From assembly GCA_022825895.1 (NCBI GenBank), contig JAJDVX010000019.1:119548-183547 (forward strand): a stretch of DNA of 64,000 bases. Direction: 5' to 3'. The notes beneath the pieces are model-generated. The model saw nothing but the letters and a program-made list of their open reading frames with translations. It was not told where the DNA came from and did not search any database. The DNA comes from Chloroflexota bacterium (GTDB lineage: Bacteria > Chloroflexota > UBA11872). Shown piece after piece: positions 53,798-62,864 of the stretch. Each line of letters begins with the position of its first letter. Position 1 is the first letter of the stretch. The translations under genes and the position numbers were made by a program.

Positions 53798-54895
53798 GTG
53801 AAAATCACCGACGTCCAAACCACCCTCCTCCTCGTCCCCCGCGACCCGCCCATCTCCGACGCCACCGCCCTCCAAATGACCGCCGGCGGCTACTGCTTCG
53901 TCCACCTCCGCACCGATGAAGGCATCGAAGGCCTCGGAATGTCCGCACCCTCGCGAGCCTTGCGGGCCGTCGTCGAGCACGACCTCAAGGACATCCTGCT
54001 CGGCGCCGATCCCTTCGACATCGAGGGCCTCTGGCAGGACATGTTCTGGCGCGTCCGCGGCTTCGGCCGCAAGGGCCTCGCCTTCCAGGCCATCTCCGCC
54101 GTCGACATCGCCCTCTGGGACCTCAAGGCCAAGGCCCTGGGCCTCCCCCTCTACAAGCTGCTCGGCCCCTGCCGCGCCTCGACCCCCATCTACGGCAGCG
54201 GCGGCTGGACCTCCTACACCGACAGCGAACTCATCGACGAGCAACTCTCCTACGTCCAGCGCGGCATGACCCGCGTCAAGATGAAAGTCGGCATGGACTT
54301 CGGCGCCCAACCCGAAGCCGACATCCGCCGCGTCGCCGCCGTCCGCCGAGAACTCGGCGACGACATTGAGCTCTACATCGACGCCAACAACGGCTACACC
54401 GCCAAGCAGGCCATCGGCCTCGGCCGCCGCTTCGAGGAATACAACATCGGCTGGTACGAGGAACCCGTCCTCGCCGACGACATTGACGGCCTCGCCCGCA
54501 TCGCCGCCGCCCTCACCGTCCCCATCGCCACCGGCGAACACGAATACACCAAACACGGATTCAAGGACCTGCTCAGCCGCGGTGCTGCCGACATCGCCCA
54601 GCCGGACGTCGGCCGCGTCGGCGGCGTCACCGAGTGGATGAAAGTCGCCCACCTCGCCGACGCCTTCAACATCCCCGTCGCCTCCCACGCCTACCAGCTC
54701 GTCCACCTCCACCTCGCCCTCGCCACCCCCAACATGCAGGTCGTCGAATGCCTCGGCACCGTCGAAGCCGCCGACCGCATCATCTTCACCGAATTCCCCG
54801 AACCCGCCGGCCCCGACTGGACGCCCGACCCCGACAAACCCGGCCTCGGCCTCCAACTCGACCCCATCGCCATATCCACCTACGCCATCGACTAA
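53798..54895 (+). CDS. Mandelate racemase/muconate lactonizing family enzyme A
   Basis: A 365-residue enolase-superfamily enzyme, probably an acid-sugar dehydratase or racemase. The N-terminal cap is followed by a (beta/alpha) barrel with KMKVG (catalytic KxK, about 164-168), DANNGY (first metal Asp), YEEPV (second), TGEHEY (third), QPDVGRVGG and SHAYQLVH (general-base histidine). All catalytic residues are present. Monocistronic. The substrate cannot be assigned from sequence alone. Confidence 0.85.
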   Translation: MKITDVQTTLLLVPRDPPISDATALQMTAGGYCFVHLRTDEGIEGLGMSAPSRALRAVVEHDLKDILLGADPFDIEGLWQDMFWRVRGFGRKGLAFQAISAVDIALWDLKAKALGLPLYKLLGPCRASTPIYGSGGWTSYTDSELIDEQLSYVQRGMTRVKMKVGMDFGAQPEADIRRVAAVRRELGDDIELYIDANNGYTAKQAIGLGRRFEEYNIGWYEEPVLADDIDGLARIAAALTVPIATGEHEYTKHGFKDLLSRGAADIAQPDVGRVGGVTEWMKVAHLADAFNIPVASHAYQLVHLHLALATPNMQVVECLGTVEAADRIIFTEFPEPAGPDWTPDPDKPGLGLQLDPIAISTYAID

Positions 54896-55067
54896 CCCCC
54901 CGACCTCCGCCCGTCACCCCGGCGTCCCCACCCGGGACCCAACCCCATGCCCAACCCCCCCCACCCGTCCACCCCGTGCTCCAAACCCTCACCCGCACTC
55001 TCCTCCCGCCGATCCCGCAAACTCCCCTCCCCTCTTCACTTGGCTCTCACTCCTATACCCGCTCCCC

Positions 55068-55096
55068 TTGCCCTTGTTACTCAAACAGTGTACACT
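55068..55096 (+). promoter_or_regulatory. Promoter-like element, copy 2 (upstream of murT)
   Basis: TTGCCC, 17 bases, TACACT, with the same TTACTC and AGTGTACACT core as the elements at 24.5 and 63.25 kb. An ATG lies 7 bases after the -10 box, at 55104, and is in frame with murT, so a leaderless murT transcript is possible. A hairpin with 11-base arms (GCCGAACCCCC/GGGGGTTCGGC) lies at 55184-55210. Confidence 0.5.
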
Positions 55097-55283
55097 ATCC
55101 CCCATGACCTCTCAACCCCCACCACGCCCCGCAACCCACGGAGACCCACCGCCAAAAAATCGCCAAATCTCGGGACCGCCAGAGCCGAACCCCCCTTACG
55201 GGGGTTCGGCGTCGGCGGTTCCGAGTACCCCAAAAAACCGCCCGGCGAGTAGCGCCCGCCGCCGCCCCGCCGCACAATCCCCC

Positions 55284-56687
55284 ATGCCAATCCGCCGCCC
55301 CGCCGCCGCCCTCGCCGGCCGCACCGCCGGCTGGCTCTCCCGCCTCACCCGCCGCGGCGGCGGCACCGCCGTCAGCGGCCTCGTTACCTCCGCCCTCGAC
55401 CCGACCTTCGTCCCAGACACCCTGCGTCAACTCCACTCCACCATCACCATCACCGGCACCAACGGCAAAACCACCACCACCGCCGCCCTCTGCGCCCTCG
55501 CCCGCGCCGCCGGCCAACCCGTCCTCACCAACCCCACCGGCTCCAACCTCGAACGCGGCCTCGCCGCCGCCCTCCTCCCCCACGTCAACTGGATCGGCAA
55601 GGTCCGCCACGCCACCCATCTCCGCGCCATCCTCGAACTCGACGAATGGGCCTTCGCCTCCCTGGCCCCGACAATTCGTCCCCGCGTGGCAGTTTTCCTC
55701 AACCTCTTCCGCGACCAGCTTGACCGCTACGGCGAAGTCGACCGCACCGCCGCCGCCTGGCAGGAAGCCATCGACCGTCTTGACCCCGATGCAACCGTCG
55801 TCGCCAACGCCGACGACCCCGCCGTCGTCGCCGTGGCCCGCAACCATCGTGGTCCCGTCCTTTACTTCGGCGCGGACGTGACCGGCAGCTCAACTACACC
55901 CGACGCCTGGGCCGACGTCCGCCGCTGCCCCCTCTGCGACGGCCGCCTCGACTGGAACCGCGTCGTCTACGCCCACCTCGGCAGCTACCGCTGCCTCTCC
56001 TGCCATTTCCACCGCCCCAAACCCGACGTTCGCATCACAGACTTCCAACCCGGCGGCCTCACAGGTTCCTCCTACCGCCTAATCACTCCCGATTCCGACG
56101 GATACATCCAGGTAAAGCTGCCCGGCCTCTACAACGCCTACAACCTCGCCGCCGCGGTCGCCGGCGCGCAGGCAGCTGGCATCCCAACCGCCGACGCCAA
56201 GGACACTCTCGAAACGTTCCAACCCGCCTTCGGCCGCGCCGAAACCATTCAGGCTCCAGGGACGACCATCACACTTCTGCTCGTCAAGAATCCCACCGGA
56301 GCTAACCAGACACTGGACCTCCTGCGCTCCGAGCCCGAGCCACTGGATACGCTGGTCCTGCTCAACGATGGCGTAGCCGACGGTGAGGACGTGTCCTGGA
56401 TCTGGGACGTCGAATTCGAACGTCTCGCTCCTCGCCGTCTGCTCGTCGGCGGACGCCGCGCCGAAGACTTGGCCCTTCGTCTGAAGTACGCGGACGTGGT
56501 TCCCACTGTTGACCAACTGCTGGTATGCCCGGGAATCGGGCCGGCGCTTGATGCCGCGCTTGCGTCGGAGCCCGGCAGCCAGTCTCGTCGGCTGATCGTG
56601 CTGGCGACTTACACGGCCATGCTTGACCTGCGTGCAGTTTGCACTCGACGCGGCTGGGTTGACCCGTACTGGCGAGCAGCCGCATGA
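55284..56687 (+). CDS. murT: Lipid II isoglutaminyl synthase, MurT subunit
   Basis: Mur-ligase-like subunit that, with GatD, amidates D-Glu to D-isoglutamine in lipid II. TITITGTNGKTTTTAAL is the ATP-binding loop of Mur ligases. The CPLCDG and YRCLSC cysteine pairs form the zinc ribbon particular to MurT. The ATG at 55284 gives the normal 467 residues; an in-frame ATG at 55104, close to a promoter-like element, would add 60 low-complexity residues. Overlaps gatD by 4 bases. Confidence 0.9.
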   Translation: MPIRRPAAALAGRTAGWLSRLTRRGGGTAVSGLVTSALDPTFVPDTLRQLHSTITITGTNGKTTTTAALCALARAAGQPVLTNPTGSNLERGLAAALLPHVNWIGKVRHATHLRAILELDEWAFASLAPTIRPRVAVFLNLFRDQLDRYGEVDRTAAAWQEAIDRLDPDATVVANADDPAVVAVARNHRGPVLYFGADVTGSSTTPDAWADVRRCPLCDGRLDWNRVVYAHLGSYRCLSCHFHRPKPDVRITDFQPGGLTGSSYRLITPDSDGYIQVKLPGLYNAYNLAAAVAGAQAAGIPTADAKDTLETFQPAFGRAETIQAPGTTITLLLVKNPTGANQTLDLLRSEPEPLDTLVLLNDGVADGEDVSWIWDVEFERLAPRRLLVGGRRAEDLALRLKYADVVPTVDQLLVCPGIGPALDAALASEPGSQSRRLIVLATYTAMLDLRAVCTRRGWVDPYWRAAA

Positions 56688-57427
56688 CGGCCTCCGGCCC
56701 GGTGCTGCGAATTGCCTATCTCTATCCCGACCTCATGAACCTCTACGCCGACCGCGGCAACGTCACCTGCCTGGAACGCCGCTGCGCCTGGCGCGGTATT
56801 ACGCCAGAAATTCAACGACTGGAGTGGAACGACCGGCTAGTCGAGGCAGCCGACCTGTACGTTATCGGCGGCGGGCAGGACCGCCAGCAGCAGTTGGCCA
56901 GCCAGGGTCTCACCACGAGGAACGCCGACCGAATCCTGTCCGACCTAGCCGACGGCGCGGCAATGCTGGCCGTCTGCGGCGGGTATCAACTGATGGCCCA
57001 CCGCTACCGCGCCGCCGACGGCTCGGAAGTTCAGGGACTCGGCGTCTTCGATGCCGAGACGATTCACCCCGGCTCCCATGTGCCGCGCTGTATTGGCAAT
57101 GTGGTCTGCGACTGGAACGAATCCCGAATTGTCGGGTTTGAAAACCACGGCGGCCGCACCTACCTGGGACCTGATGCGACGCCGCTGGCTCAAGTTGTTC
57201 GGGGACACGGAAACAACGCCGAGGACGGCACCGAGGGCGCCGTCGCCGGTAATGCCATCGGCACCTATCTTCACGGGTCGGTGCTGCCCAAGAATCCCCA
57301 TCTGGCCGATCACATCATCAAGGCGGCGTTGGTGCGGAGCGCCCCGGAATTCGAACTCGGGCCGCTTGATGATTCCGCCGAGTGGGCGGCTCATCGAGGC
57401 GCCTTGCGGGCGGCTGGTCTTCGCTGA
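56684..57427 (+). CDS. gatD: Lipid II isoglutaminyl synthase, glutamine amidotransferase subunit GatD
   Basis: Class I glutaminase that supplies ammonia to MurT. LRIAYLYPDLMNLYADRGN is the family start. The nucleophile cysteine is in LAVCGGYQLM, and the catalytic histidine in GTYLHGSVL. Length is 247 residues. Overlap with murT (ATGA) implies translational coupling, as in other murT-gatD operons. It indicates that this organism makes amidated peptidoglycan. Confidence 0.92.
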   Translation: MTASGPVLRIAYLYPDLMNLYADRGNVTCLERRCAWRGITPEIQRLEWNDRLVEAADLYVIGGGQDRQQQLASQGLTTRNADRILSDLADGAAMLAVCGGYQLMAHRYRAADGSEVQGLGVFDAETIHPGSHVPRCIGNVVCDWNESRIVGFENHGGRTYLGPDATPLAQVVRGHGNNAEDGTEGAVAGNAIGTYLHGSVLPKNPHLADHIIKAALVRSAPEFELGPLDDSAEWAAHRGALRAAGLR

Positions 57428-57462
57428 GATCCGGTGCCAGCGCAAATCAACGTAACTGGGAG

Positions 57463-57945
57463 ATGAGTACCGCAAGCTCGCGCTGGTCGCGCCGCAGTCT
57501 CATCGTTCCGGCTGCGCTGGTGCTGGCCGGTGGCGCGGCGGCGCTGGCCTGGCGGTTGATCAGCCCGCCTCCGTCACGAGACTTTGGCGGGCTAGTTCGC
57601 GCCGGGCGACCGCACGACTACGCGGTGGGTGAGGTCAAGTCCTGGGCCAGCGGTCGCTTTTACATGGTCCGAGGCCCAAGTGGCTTTGTGGCGCTGTACC
57701 GGCAGTGTCCGCACCTGCGATGCACCATTCCGCCGCCGGTCGATGGGACATTCGAATGCAAGTGTCACCTATCGCGGTTCGGCCTTACTGGTGAACTGCT
57801 GCGAGGACCGGCGCAGCGGCCGATGGACCGGTTTCCAATCCGGCTCGTGAGCGGCGAACTGGTCGTGACGACCGGCGAGGCCTCGGTGATCCGGCGAACT
57901 GAGTACGACGATGCAGACGCCTTCAATCCCGGTCCCGTGGCATGA
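57463..57945 (+). CDS. Exported Rieske [2Fe-2S] protein
   Basis: ATG at 57463 (GGGAG upstream) gives 160 residues. A basic start with SRR followed by a hydrophobic helix (about 12-30) looks like a Tat-type or anchor signal. The Rieske ligands are in QCPHLRC and CKCHLSRFG (CxH ... CxxH). The extra cysteines in these two motifs fit the disulfide of high-potential Rieske proteins, so a role in electron transfer outside the membrane is likely. It follows gatD by 35 bases and precedes a HIT gene. No cytochrome b gene is seen. Confidence 0.75.
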   Translation: MSTASSRWSRRSLIVPAALVLAGGAAALAWRLISPPPSRDFGGLVRAGRPHDYAVGEVKSWASGRFYMVRGPSGFVALYRQCPHLRCTIPPPVDGTFECKCHLSRFGLTGELLRGPAQRPMDRFPIRLVSGELVVTTGEASVIRRTEYDDADAFNPGPVA

Positions 57946-57979
57946 TGCGGCGCGACACCACTTGGCGTGGAGGCCTTCC

Positions 57980-58462
57980 GTGAAGCACCCGTCCTACGAC
58001 CCGACCTGCGGCATCTGTCATTCCAACGCCGGGGAAGAAGAAGCGCCGGGCGGCGTAGTTTTCGAAAACGACTTATGGCATATCCGGCACACAGGCGCGC
58101 CCTTCCCGCTGGCCGGCTGGCTTCTCCTGCAGCCGCAGCGCCATGTACAGGGGCCGGCGCGGTTCAACGACGCCGAAGCGACGAACTTCGGTCCCGCGCT
58201 TCGCCACTTCATGCGCACGCTGGAAGAGGTGACCGGGGCAGAGCGCAGCTACGTGGTGGCGTTTGGCGAGAGCGTTCCGCACATGCATGCCCACATCATT
58301 CCCAGATACGCCGACCTGCCGGCCCCGGACGTGGCCTGGGGTCTGGCCGATCGATTCCGTTCGATTGGGGACGGCAGCCGCGAGGGGATTCCCGAGGCCG
58401 AAGTCTTGCGCGTGATTGATGCTTATAGGGCGGCGCTAGCGGAAAGCCCGCCGCCGAGCTAA
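57980..58462 (+). CDS. HIT family hydrolase-like protein
   Basis: GTG at 57980, preceded by GGAGG, gives 160 residues beginning KHPSYDPTCGICHSN. The catalytic histidine triad is PHMHAHIIPRY (HxHxH). The N-terminal C-x2-C pair occurs in many HIT proteins that bind zinc. They hydrolyse or transfer nucleoside monophosphates. The gene ends overlapping the lysA stop on the other strand by 4 bases, leaving no room for a separate terminator. Confidence 0.8.
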   Translation: MKHPSYDPTCGICHSNAGEEEAPGGVVFENDLWHIRHTGAPFPLAGWLLLQPQRHVQGPARFNDAEATNFGPALRHFMRTLEEVTGAERSYVVAFGESVPHMHAHIIPRYADLPAPDVAWGLADRFRSIGDGSREGIPEAEVLRVIDAYRAALAESPPPS

Positions 58463-59829
58463 GCCTTCACCGGGGCGAACGACGCCAAGAGATCGGCGTC
58501 AGTCTCTCGAGGTCGGGTGATGCGCGCCTCTCCGTTACGCACCAGGACGGTGGCCGGGCGGCCGACGAGGTTGTAATTGCTGGCCATCGACATGTGATAA
58601 GCGCCTGCCGCCGGCACCGCGAGCACGTCTCCGCGACGGAGTGGCGGCAGTTCAATATCGCGTAGCAGCACGTCCCCGGACTCGCAGTAGCGCCCGGCAA
58701 CCGTGACGAGTTGCTTCGAGCCATCGGGTGGGCGGTTGGCGATCAGGGCGCGGTACTGGGCGCCGTAGAGGGCGGGACGGATGTTGTCGGCCATTCCGCC
58801 GTCGACCGAGACGTAGGTGCGGACGCCGGGAATTTCCTTGATCGTTCCGACCCGGTAGAGGGCCACGCCGGCGCGCGCCACGATGGAGCGTCCGGGTTCG
58901 ATGAGCAACCGCGGCTCGGGATTCAGGCTGCGTGCTCGCAGAGTTTCGGCAATGACTTTCACGAATGATCCGGCCGCCGGTGGGTCGTCGGCTTCGCTGT
59001 AGCTCACACCAAAGCCACCGCCCGGGCTGATGTCGCGCAGCACCAGGCCGTGCCGCTGAGTCATTGCGGCGGCGAAGTCGAGCACGATGCCCAGGCTGTC
59101 GGCGTAGGGCTCAACGTCCAGGACTTGCGAGCCGATGTGGGCATGCAGGCCCGACAAATCGATCGAGTCCGCAGCCTGGGCCTGCGCCACGGCCTCTTCG
59201 GCGGCGCCGGAGTGGAGTTGGAGGCCGAACTTGCTGTCGATGGCGCCGGTGCGAATGTACTCGTGCGTGTGGGCTTCCACGCCCGGCGTGATGCGCAGGA
59301 TGACCGGGGCGGGTTGGCCGCCGCGTTGGGTCGCGATTTCGGCGATCAGGTCCAATTCGTCAAGGCTGTCCACGACGATGCGTCCGATGCCGACGTCAAG
59401 CGCGTAGTCAATCTCCTCGGGCAGCTTGTTGTTGCCGTGCAGTACGATTCGGTCGGCCGGCATGCCGCCGGCCATCGCCACCCGTATCTCACCGCTGGAA
59501 ACGGCGTCGGCGCCAAGGCCTTCGTCCGCCACGACGCCGGCGATCGTGGGATCGAGGTGGGCCTTGGAGGCATAGAGCGCGAGACTGTTGGGGTATGCGC
59601 GGGCCAGGGGCTGGGCGTAGGCCCGGCATTGGGTGCGCAGCGTGGCCTCGTCGAAGACGTACAGCGGGGTGCCGTGCTCGTCTACCAGTTGGTCGATGGG
59701 AGCGCCGCCGAGCACGAGCGTGCCGCGGTCGTCTCGCCGGGTGTCGTGGGGAAAGACCTCGGCGAGCAGCGTGGCTTCGGATTCAGCGTTGATTGGTGGT
59801 GTCCTAGCGGCTACCTCGGTAGGCGTCAT
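58459..59829 (-). CDS. lysA: Diaminopimelate decarboxylase
   Basis: PLP enzyme that turns meso-diaminopimelate into lysine. The PLP lysine is in LALYASKAHL; HAHIGSQV, GGGFGVSY, EPGRSIVA and the C-terminal YCESGDVL plus AGAYHMSMASNYN are the fold III decarboxylase motifs. ATG 59829 is used; GTG at 59844 is an alternative. 456 residues, normal length. The convergent HIT gene overlaps it at the 3' end. Confidence 0.93.
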   Translation of the reverse strand: MTPTEVAARTPPINAESEATLLAEVFPHDTRRDDRGTLVLGGAPIDQLVDEHGTPLYVFDEATLRTQCRAYAQPLARAYPNSLALYASKAHLDPTIAGVVADEGLGADAVSSGEIRVAMAGGMPADRIVLHGNNKLPEEIDYALDVGIGRIVVDSLDELDLIAEIATQRGGQPAPVILRITPGVEAHTHEYIRTGAIDSKFGLQLHSGAAEEAVAQAQAADSIDLSGLHAHIGSQVLDVEPYADSLGIVLDFAAAMTQRHGLVLRDISPGGGFGVSYSEADDPPAAGSFVKVIAETLRARSLNPEPRLLIEPGRSIVARAGVALYRVGTIKEIPGVRTYVSVDGGMADNIRPALYGAQYRALIANRPPDGSKQLVTVAGRYCESGDVLLRDIELPPLRRGDVLAVPAAGAYHMSMASNYNLVGRPATVLVRNGEARITRPRETDADLLASFAPVKA

Positions 59830-59858
59830 GGTAGATAGTCGCACCCACGCGTAGGTTT

Positions 59859-60062
59859 CTACCAGAACAGCGATGCGCTTCTAGTTCGGTACCCGCACTT
59901 CCGGCAGACGAGCGGTGGCTGTCTGACTCTGTCGAGCCGGATTGGCAACGGCTCCTCGCAGATTGGACATGGGACCTCCTCCACCTCAAGTCCCCAGAAC
60001 TTGAAGGGCAAGCTTAAGAACCAATGCAGGATGCGCCACGCTGCGCTAAGCACGTTGTGCAC
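59859..60062 (-). CDS. Small zinc-ribbon protein
   Basis: A 67-residue protein with an N-terminal hydrophobic or amphipathic stretch (RILHWFLSLPFKFWGL) and two cysteine pairs, CPIC and CRKC, spaced about 25 residues apart, which would hold zinc. The tail is basic and aromatic. No family known to me. It lies between lysA and a mandelate racemase-type gene on the same strand. Confidence 0.5.
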   Translation of the reverse strand: MHNVLSAAWRILHWFLSLPFKFWGLEVEEVPCPICEEPLPIRLDRVRQPPLVCRKCGYRTRSASLFW

Positions 60063-60071
60063 GGCGAGGCC

Positions 60072-61223
60072 CTAGATTCCGGGAGTTGGGTGGGCGGCCA
60101 GGGTTTCCTCGATGAGGGCGGTGCCGAGGCCGGGGGTGTTGGGGGTGTGCATCCAGCCGTTCTCGATGGTGGGTGAGGTAGTGACGAGGTCGTCGCGCCA
60201 GGGGGCGGAGTCGACGTCGGTTTCCATGATGCGGAGGTTGCTGACGGAGGCGGCCACGTGGGCGCACATGAAGGTGGAGACGTGGCTGTAGTAGTTGTGG
60301 GGGGCCACGTAGACCTCGTGGGCGGCGGCCATTTCGGCAATGTGCAGGGATTGGGCGATGCCGTTCCAGGCCACGTCGATCATCGCAACGTCCATGGCGC
60401 CGGCCTGGAAGAAGCGGGCGTAGTCGTGAACAGCGGTCAGGTTCTCGGCGGAGCAGAGCGGGGTGCGGATGGAGCGGCGGACGTGCGCCAGCGCCTCGGG
60501 GTCGTAGCTGTCGTACTCGATCCAGAAGAGCTCGTAGGGGGCCAGGGCGTCGGCGATCTGGATGACGGCGGCGGGACGATAGCGGAAGTTCAGATCCAGG
60601 CAGATGTCGATGTCCGGGCCGACCGCCTCTCGCATGGTCTCAATCTGGCGCACGATGATGGCGAGGTCGCCGCGTTCCAGGTTGCCGTCGGTGGGGCGGG
60701 CGAAGTGGCCGGCCTCGGCAGGGCAGAGCGGGTTGGTCTTGAGCGCGGTATAGCCGCTGGCGACGACCTCGCGACCCAGGTCGGCGAAGTCGTCCCAGGT
60801 GTTAATGGGCGGTGTGCCCAGCACCTTCTGATGAGCCAGGCGGTAGCTGCCGCAGTGGGACCAGTAGAGGCGGATCGAGTCCCGCGTGGGGCCGCCGAGA
60901 ATCTCGGTGATCGAGACGCCGAGCGCTTGGCCCTTGATGTCCCAGAGCGCGGCCTCGATGCCGGCGAGCGACTTGCGGGCGACGCCGCCGACGTTCTGGC
61001 GCATGCGAAAGGCCATGTCGTCAGTTCGCGCCACGACCTGTCGAGGGTCCTTGCCGACGATTTCGGTGGCCAGGTCATGCACGCCGGCAGCCAGCGCTCG
61101 GGGCATCTGCCAGTCGCTGCACTCGCCGTAGCCGACCAGGCCGGTGTCGGTTTCGACGCGGACGAAGGTCCAGGGCGACCAGCCGTTCGAGCATTGGAGG
61201 GGTTTGATGGAGACGATGCGCAT
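60072..61223 (-). CDS. Mandelate racemase/muconate lactonizing family enzyme B
   Basis: A 383-residue enolase-superfamily protein from ATG, only distantly like enzyme A at 53.8 kb. ALKTNP carries the barrel lysine. The metal ligands are in CLDLNF, WIEYD and SAENL, and APHNYYSH has the catalytic histidine. The KTNP and APHN pair resembles the galactonate dehydratase group. Its neighbours do not form a sugar-acid operon. Substrate assignment is tentative. Confidence 0.8.
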   Translation of the reverse strand: MRIVSIKPLQCSNGWSPWTFVRVETDTGLVGYGECSDWQMPRALAAGVHDLATEIVGKDPRQVVARTDDMAFRMRQNVGGVARKSLAGIEAALWDIKGQALGVSITEILGGPTRDSIRLYWSHCGSYRLAHQKVLGTPPINTWDDFADLGREVVASGYTALKTNPLCPAEAGHFARPTDGNLERGDLAIIVRQIETMREAVGPDIDICLDLNFRYRPAAVIQIADALAPYELFWIEYDSYDPEALAHVRRSIRTPLCSAENLTAVHDYARFFQAGAMDVAMIDVAWNGIAQSLHIAEMAAAHEVYVAPHNYYSHVSTFMCAHVAASVSNLRIMETDVDSAPWRDDLVTTSPTIENGWMHTPNTPGLGTALIEETLAAHPTPGI

Positions 61224-61338
61224 AGGGTCCGCCTAGCCGCTTCCTGTGGAGTCGATGGACATCGGAGTAATGGTCATGGATAAGTCCCTCTGGCGCGGGC
61301 AGTTTGGCAGGCAGGCGGGGAGGCGTCGAACCGGCGGG

Positions 61339-62064
61339 CTACCACTCATGGCCGGACTCCCGAAGGCTGACGAAGCCGCCGGCGCCGCGGGCGACGACAA
61401 TGTGGTCGAGCACCTTTATGCCCAGCAGATTGCCGGCCTCGGCGGCGCGGCGGGTGAGTGCCACGTCCTGGGGCGAGGGCGTGGGGTCGCCGCTGGGGTG
61501 GTTATGAGCCAACAGGAGCGCGGTGCAGCCGATGCGTACCGCTTCCTGAAACAGGTCGGCCATCCGGGCGTTGACGGCGTTGACGGCGCCCTGGGCGACC
61601 TGGCGGACGCGCAGGACGCGATGGCGGGCATCGAGTAGCACGACCACGAGGCGTTCGTCGCTGGCGTCGTTGAGATGGCCAGCCAGGACGCGAGCGGCGT
61701 CCGCGGGGTTTTCGATGGCCGGGCGTTCACCGGCGGCCTCAATCTGGAGGCGACGGGCCAGTTCGAGGGCGGCCTTGACTTCGGCAGCCTTGGCGAGGCC
61801 GACGCCGTGGACGGTGGTGAGTTCGTCGATGGTGGCGTCGGCCAGGCCGCGCAGGGAGGTGAATCTCGCCAGGAGGGCCTGGCCGAGTTCGAGGGCGCTG
61901 CCCTGGGAGGAGCCGGAGCGGAGGATGAGGGCGAGGAGTTCGTGGTCGGTGAGGCTGGGAGCGCCGTCGCGGGCGAGGCGCTCGCGGGGGCGGCGGGACG
62001 CGTCGATTTCGCGGATGCGGACGCCGTAGCCTGGTCGAGGTTGCCGCCCGGTTTCCCCCGTCAC
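61339..62064 (-). CDS. radC: RadC/JAB-domain DNA repair-associated protein
   Basis: GTG at 62064 gives 241 residues; its first bases overlap the stop of the gamma-carbonic-anhydrase-like gene as GTGA. Helix-hairpin-helix (LTTVHGVGLAKAAEVKA) is followed by a JAMM metal motif, HNHPSGDPTPSPQD. RadC is historically named for repair, but its real function is unsettled. A larger open frame to 62301 is in the wrong frame over the upstream gene. Confidence 0.9.
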   Translation of the reverse strand: MTGETGRQPRPGYGVRIREIDASRRPRERLARDGAPSLTDHELLALILRSGSSQGSALELGQALLARFTSLRGLADATIDELTTVHGVGLAKAAEVKAALELARRLQIEAAGERPAIENPADAARVLAGHLNDASDERLVVVLLDARHRVLRVRQVAQGAVNAVNARMADLFQEAVRIGCTALLLAHNHPSGDPTPSPQDVALTRRAAEAGNLLGIKVLDHIVVARGAGGFVSLRESGHEW

Positions 62065-62864
62065 CCTCCGCCGCCGGCGCGTAGGGCGCGGGCGGTTTGG
62101 CGGTATTCGCGGGCACGTTCGAGGATGAGGTGGCGGATTTCCTCGTCGGAGGTGGCGCGGATGGGGCGGGCGGGGACGCCGAGGAGGAGGCGGCGCTCGG
62201 AGAACTCCTTGCCCTCGCCGACGAGGGCGGCGGCGCCGACGATGGAGTGGCGGCGGATGTGGGCACCGCTGAGGACGGTGGACTGGATGCCAATGAGGCA
62301 CTCGTCCTCGATGGTGCAGGCGTGGACGACGGCCATGTGGCCGATGGTGACGTCGGCGCCGATGTCGAGCGGGAGACCGGCATCCACGTGCAGGACGCAG
62401 CCGTCCTGGATGTTGGTGCCGCGGCCGATGCGGACGGGGGCCAGGTCGGCGCGGATGACGGTGTTGTACCAGACGCTGGCGTCGTCTTCGATGCGGACAT
62501 CGCCGATGAGTTGGGCGCCGGGGGCCAGGAAGACGTTGCGGCCGATGGTGGGGGTGACGCCGTTGGCGGGGTGGAGTTGGGCGCCGCCGGAGGCAGCTTC
62601 CATCTCCTGGAGGAGGGTGTCCTCCTGGAGCTGGCGGAGGTGGATTTCGTCGAGGGTCTCGGCCGGGCGGAGGAGCATGTAGAGGAGGGCGCCGAGGGGG
62701 CCGAGGACGAGGACCAGGAGGGGGGCGAAGAGGCGGACGTAGATGTCCTGGGTGCGGCGGCGGATGTCCTGCCAGGCCCAGACGAAGGCGGCGGCCCAGA
62801 CGGCGGCGCCGAAGGCGGCGAGCAGGGCGAGGATGATGGCGATGGCCTGGCCGATGGACTCCAC
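62061..62864 (-). CDS. Membrane-anchored gamma-carbonic anhydrase-like protein
   Basis: A 267-residue protein with two predicted transmembrane helices near the N-terminus (about residues 5-30 and 45-65), then a left-handed beta-helix with hexapeptide repeats: GRNVFLAPGAQLIGDV, GRGTNIQDGCVLHV, GHMAVVHACTIEDECLIG. The histidines in VLHVD and IGHMAVVHA match the metal ligands of gamma-class carbonic anhydrases. Normal family members are soluble and about 170-180 residues; the two-helix N-terminus is an addition. Translationally coupled to radC. Confidence 0.75.
   Translation of the reverse strand: MESIGQAIAIILALLAAFGAAVWAAAFVWAWQDIRRRTQDIYVRLFAPLLVLVLGPLGALLYMLLRPAETLDEIHLRQLQEDTLLQEMEAASGGAQLHPANGVTPTIGRNVFLAPGAQLIGDVRIEDDASVWYNTVIRADLAPVRIGRGTNIQDGCVLHVDAGLPLDIGADVTIGHMAVVHACTIEDECLIGIQSTVLSGAHIRRHSIVGAAALVGEGKEFSERRLLLGVPARPIRATSDEEIRHLILERAREYRQTARALRAGGGG

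Noticed and set aside
51659..54856. A 1065-codon minus-strand open frame
   Set aside because: Only its 3' two-thirds is HsdM; the first part is antisense to the enolase-superfamily gene at 53798-54895.
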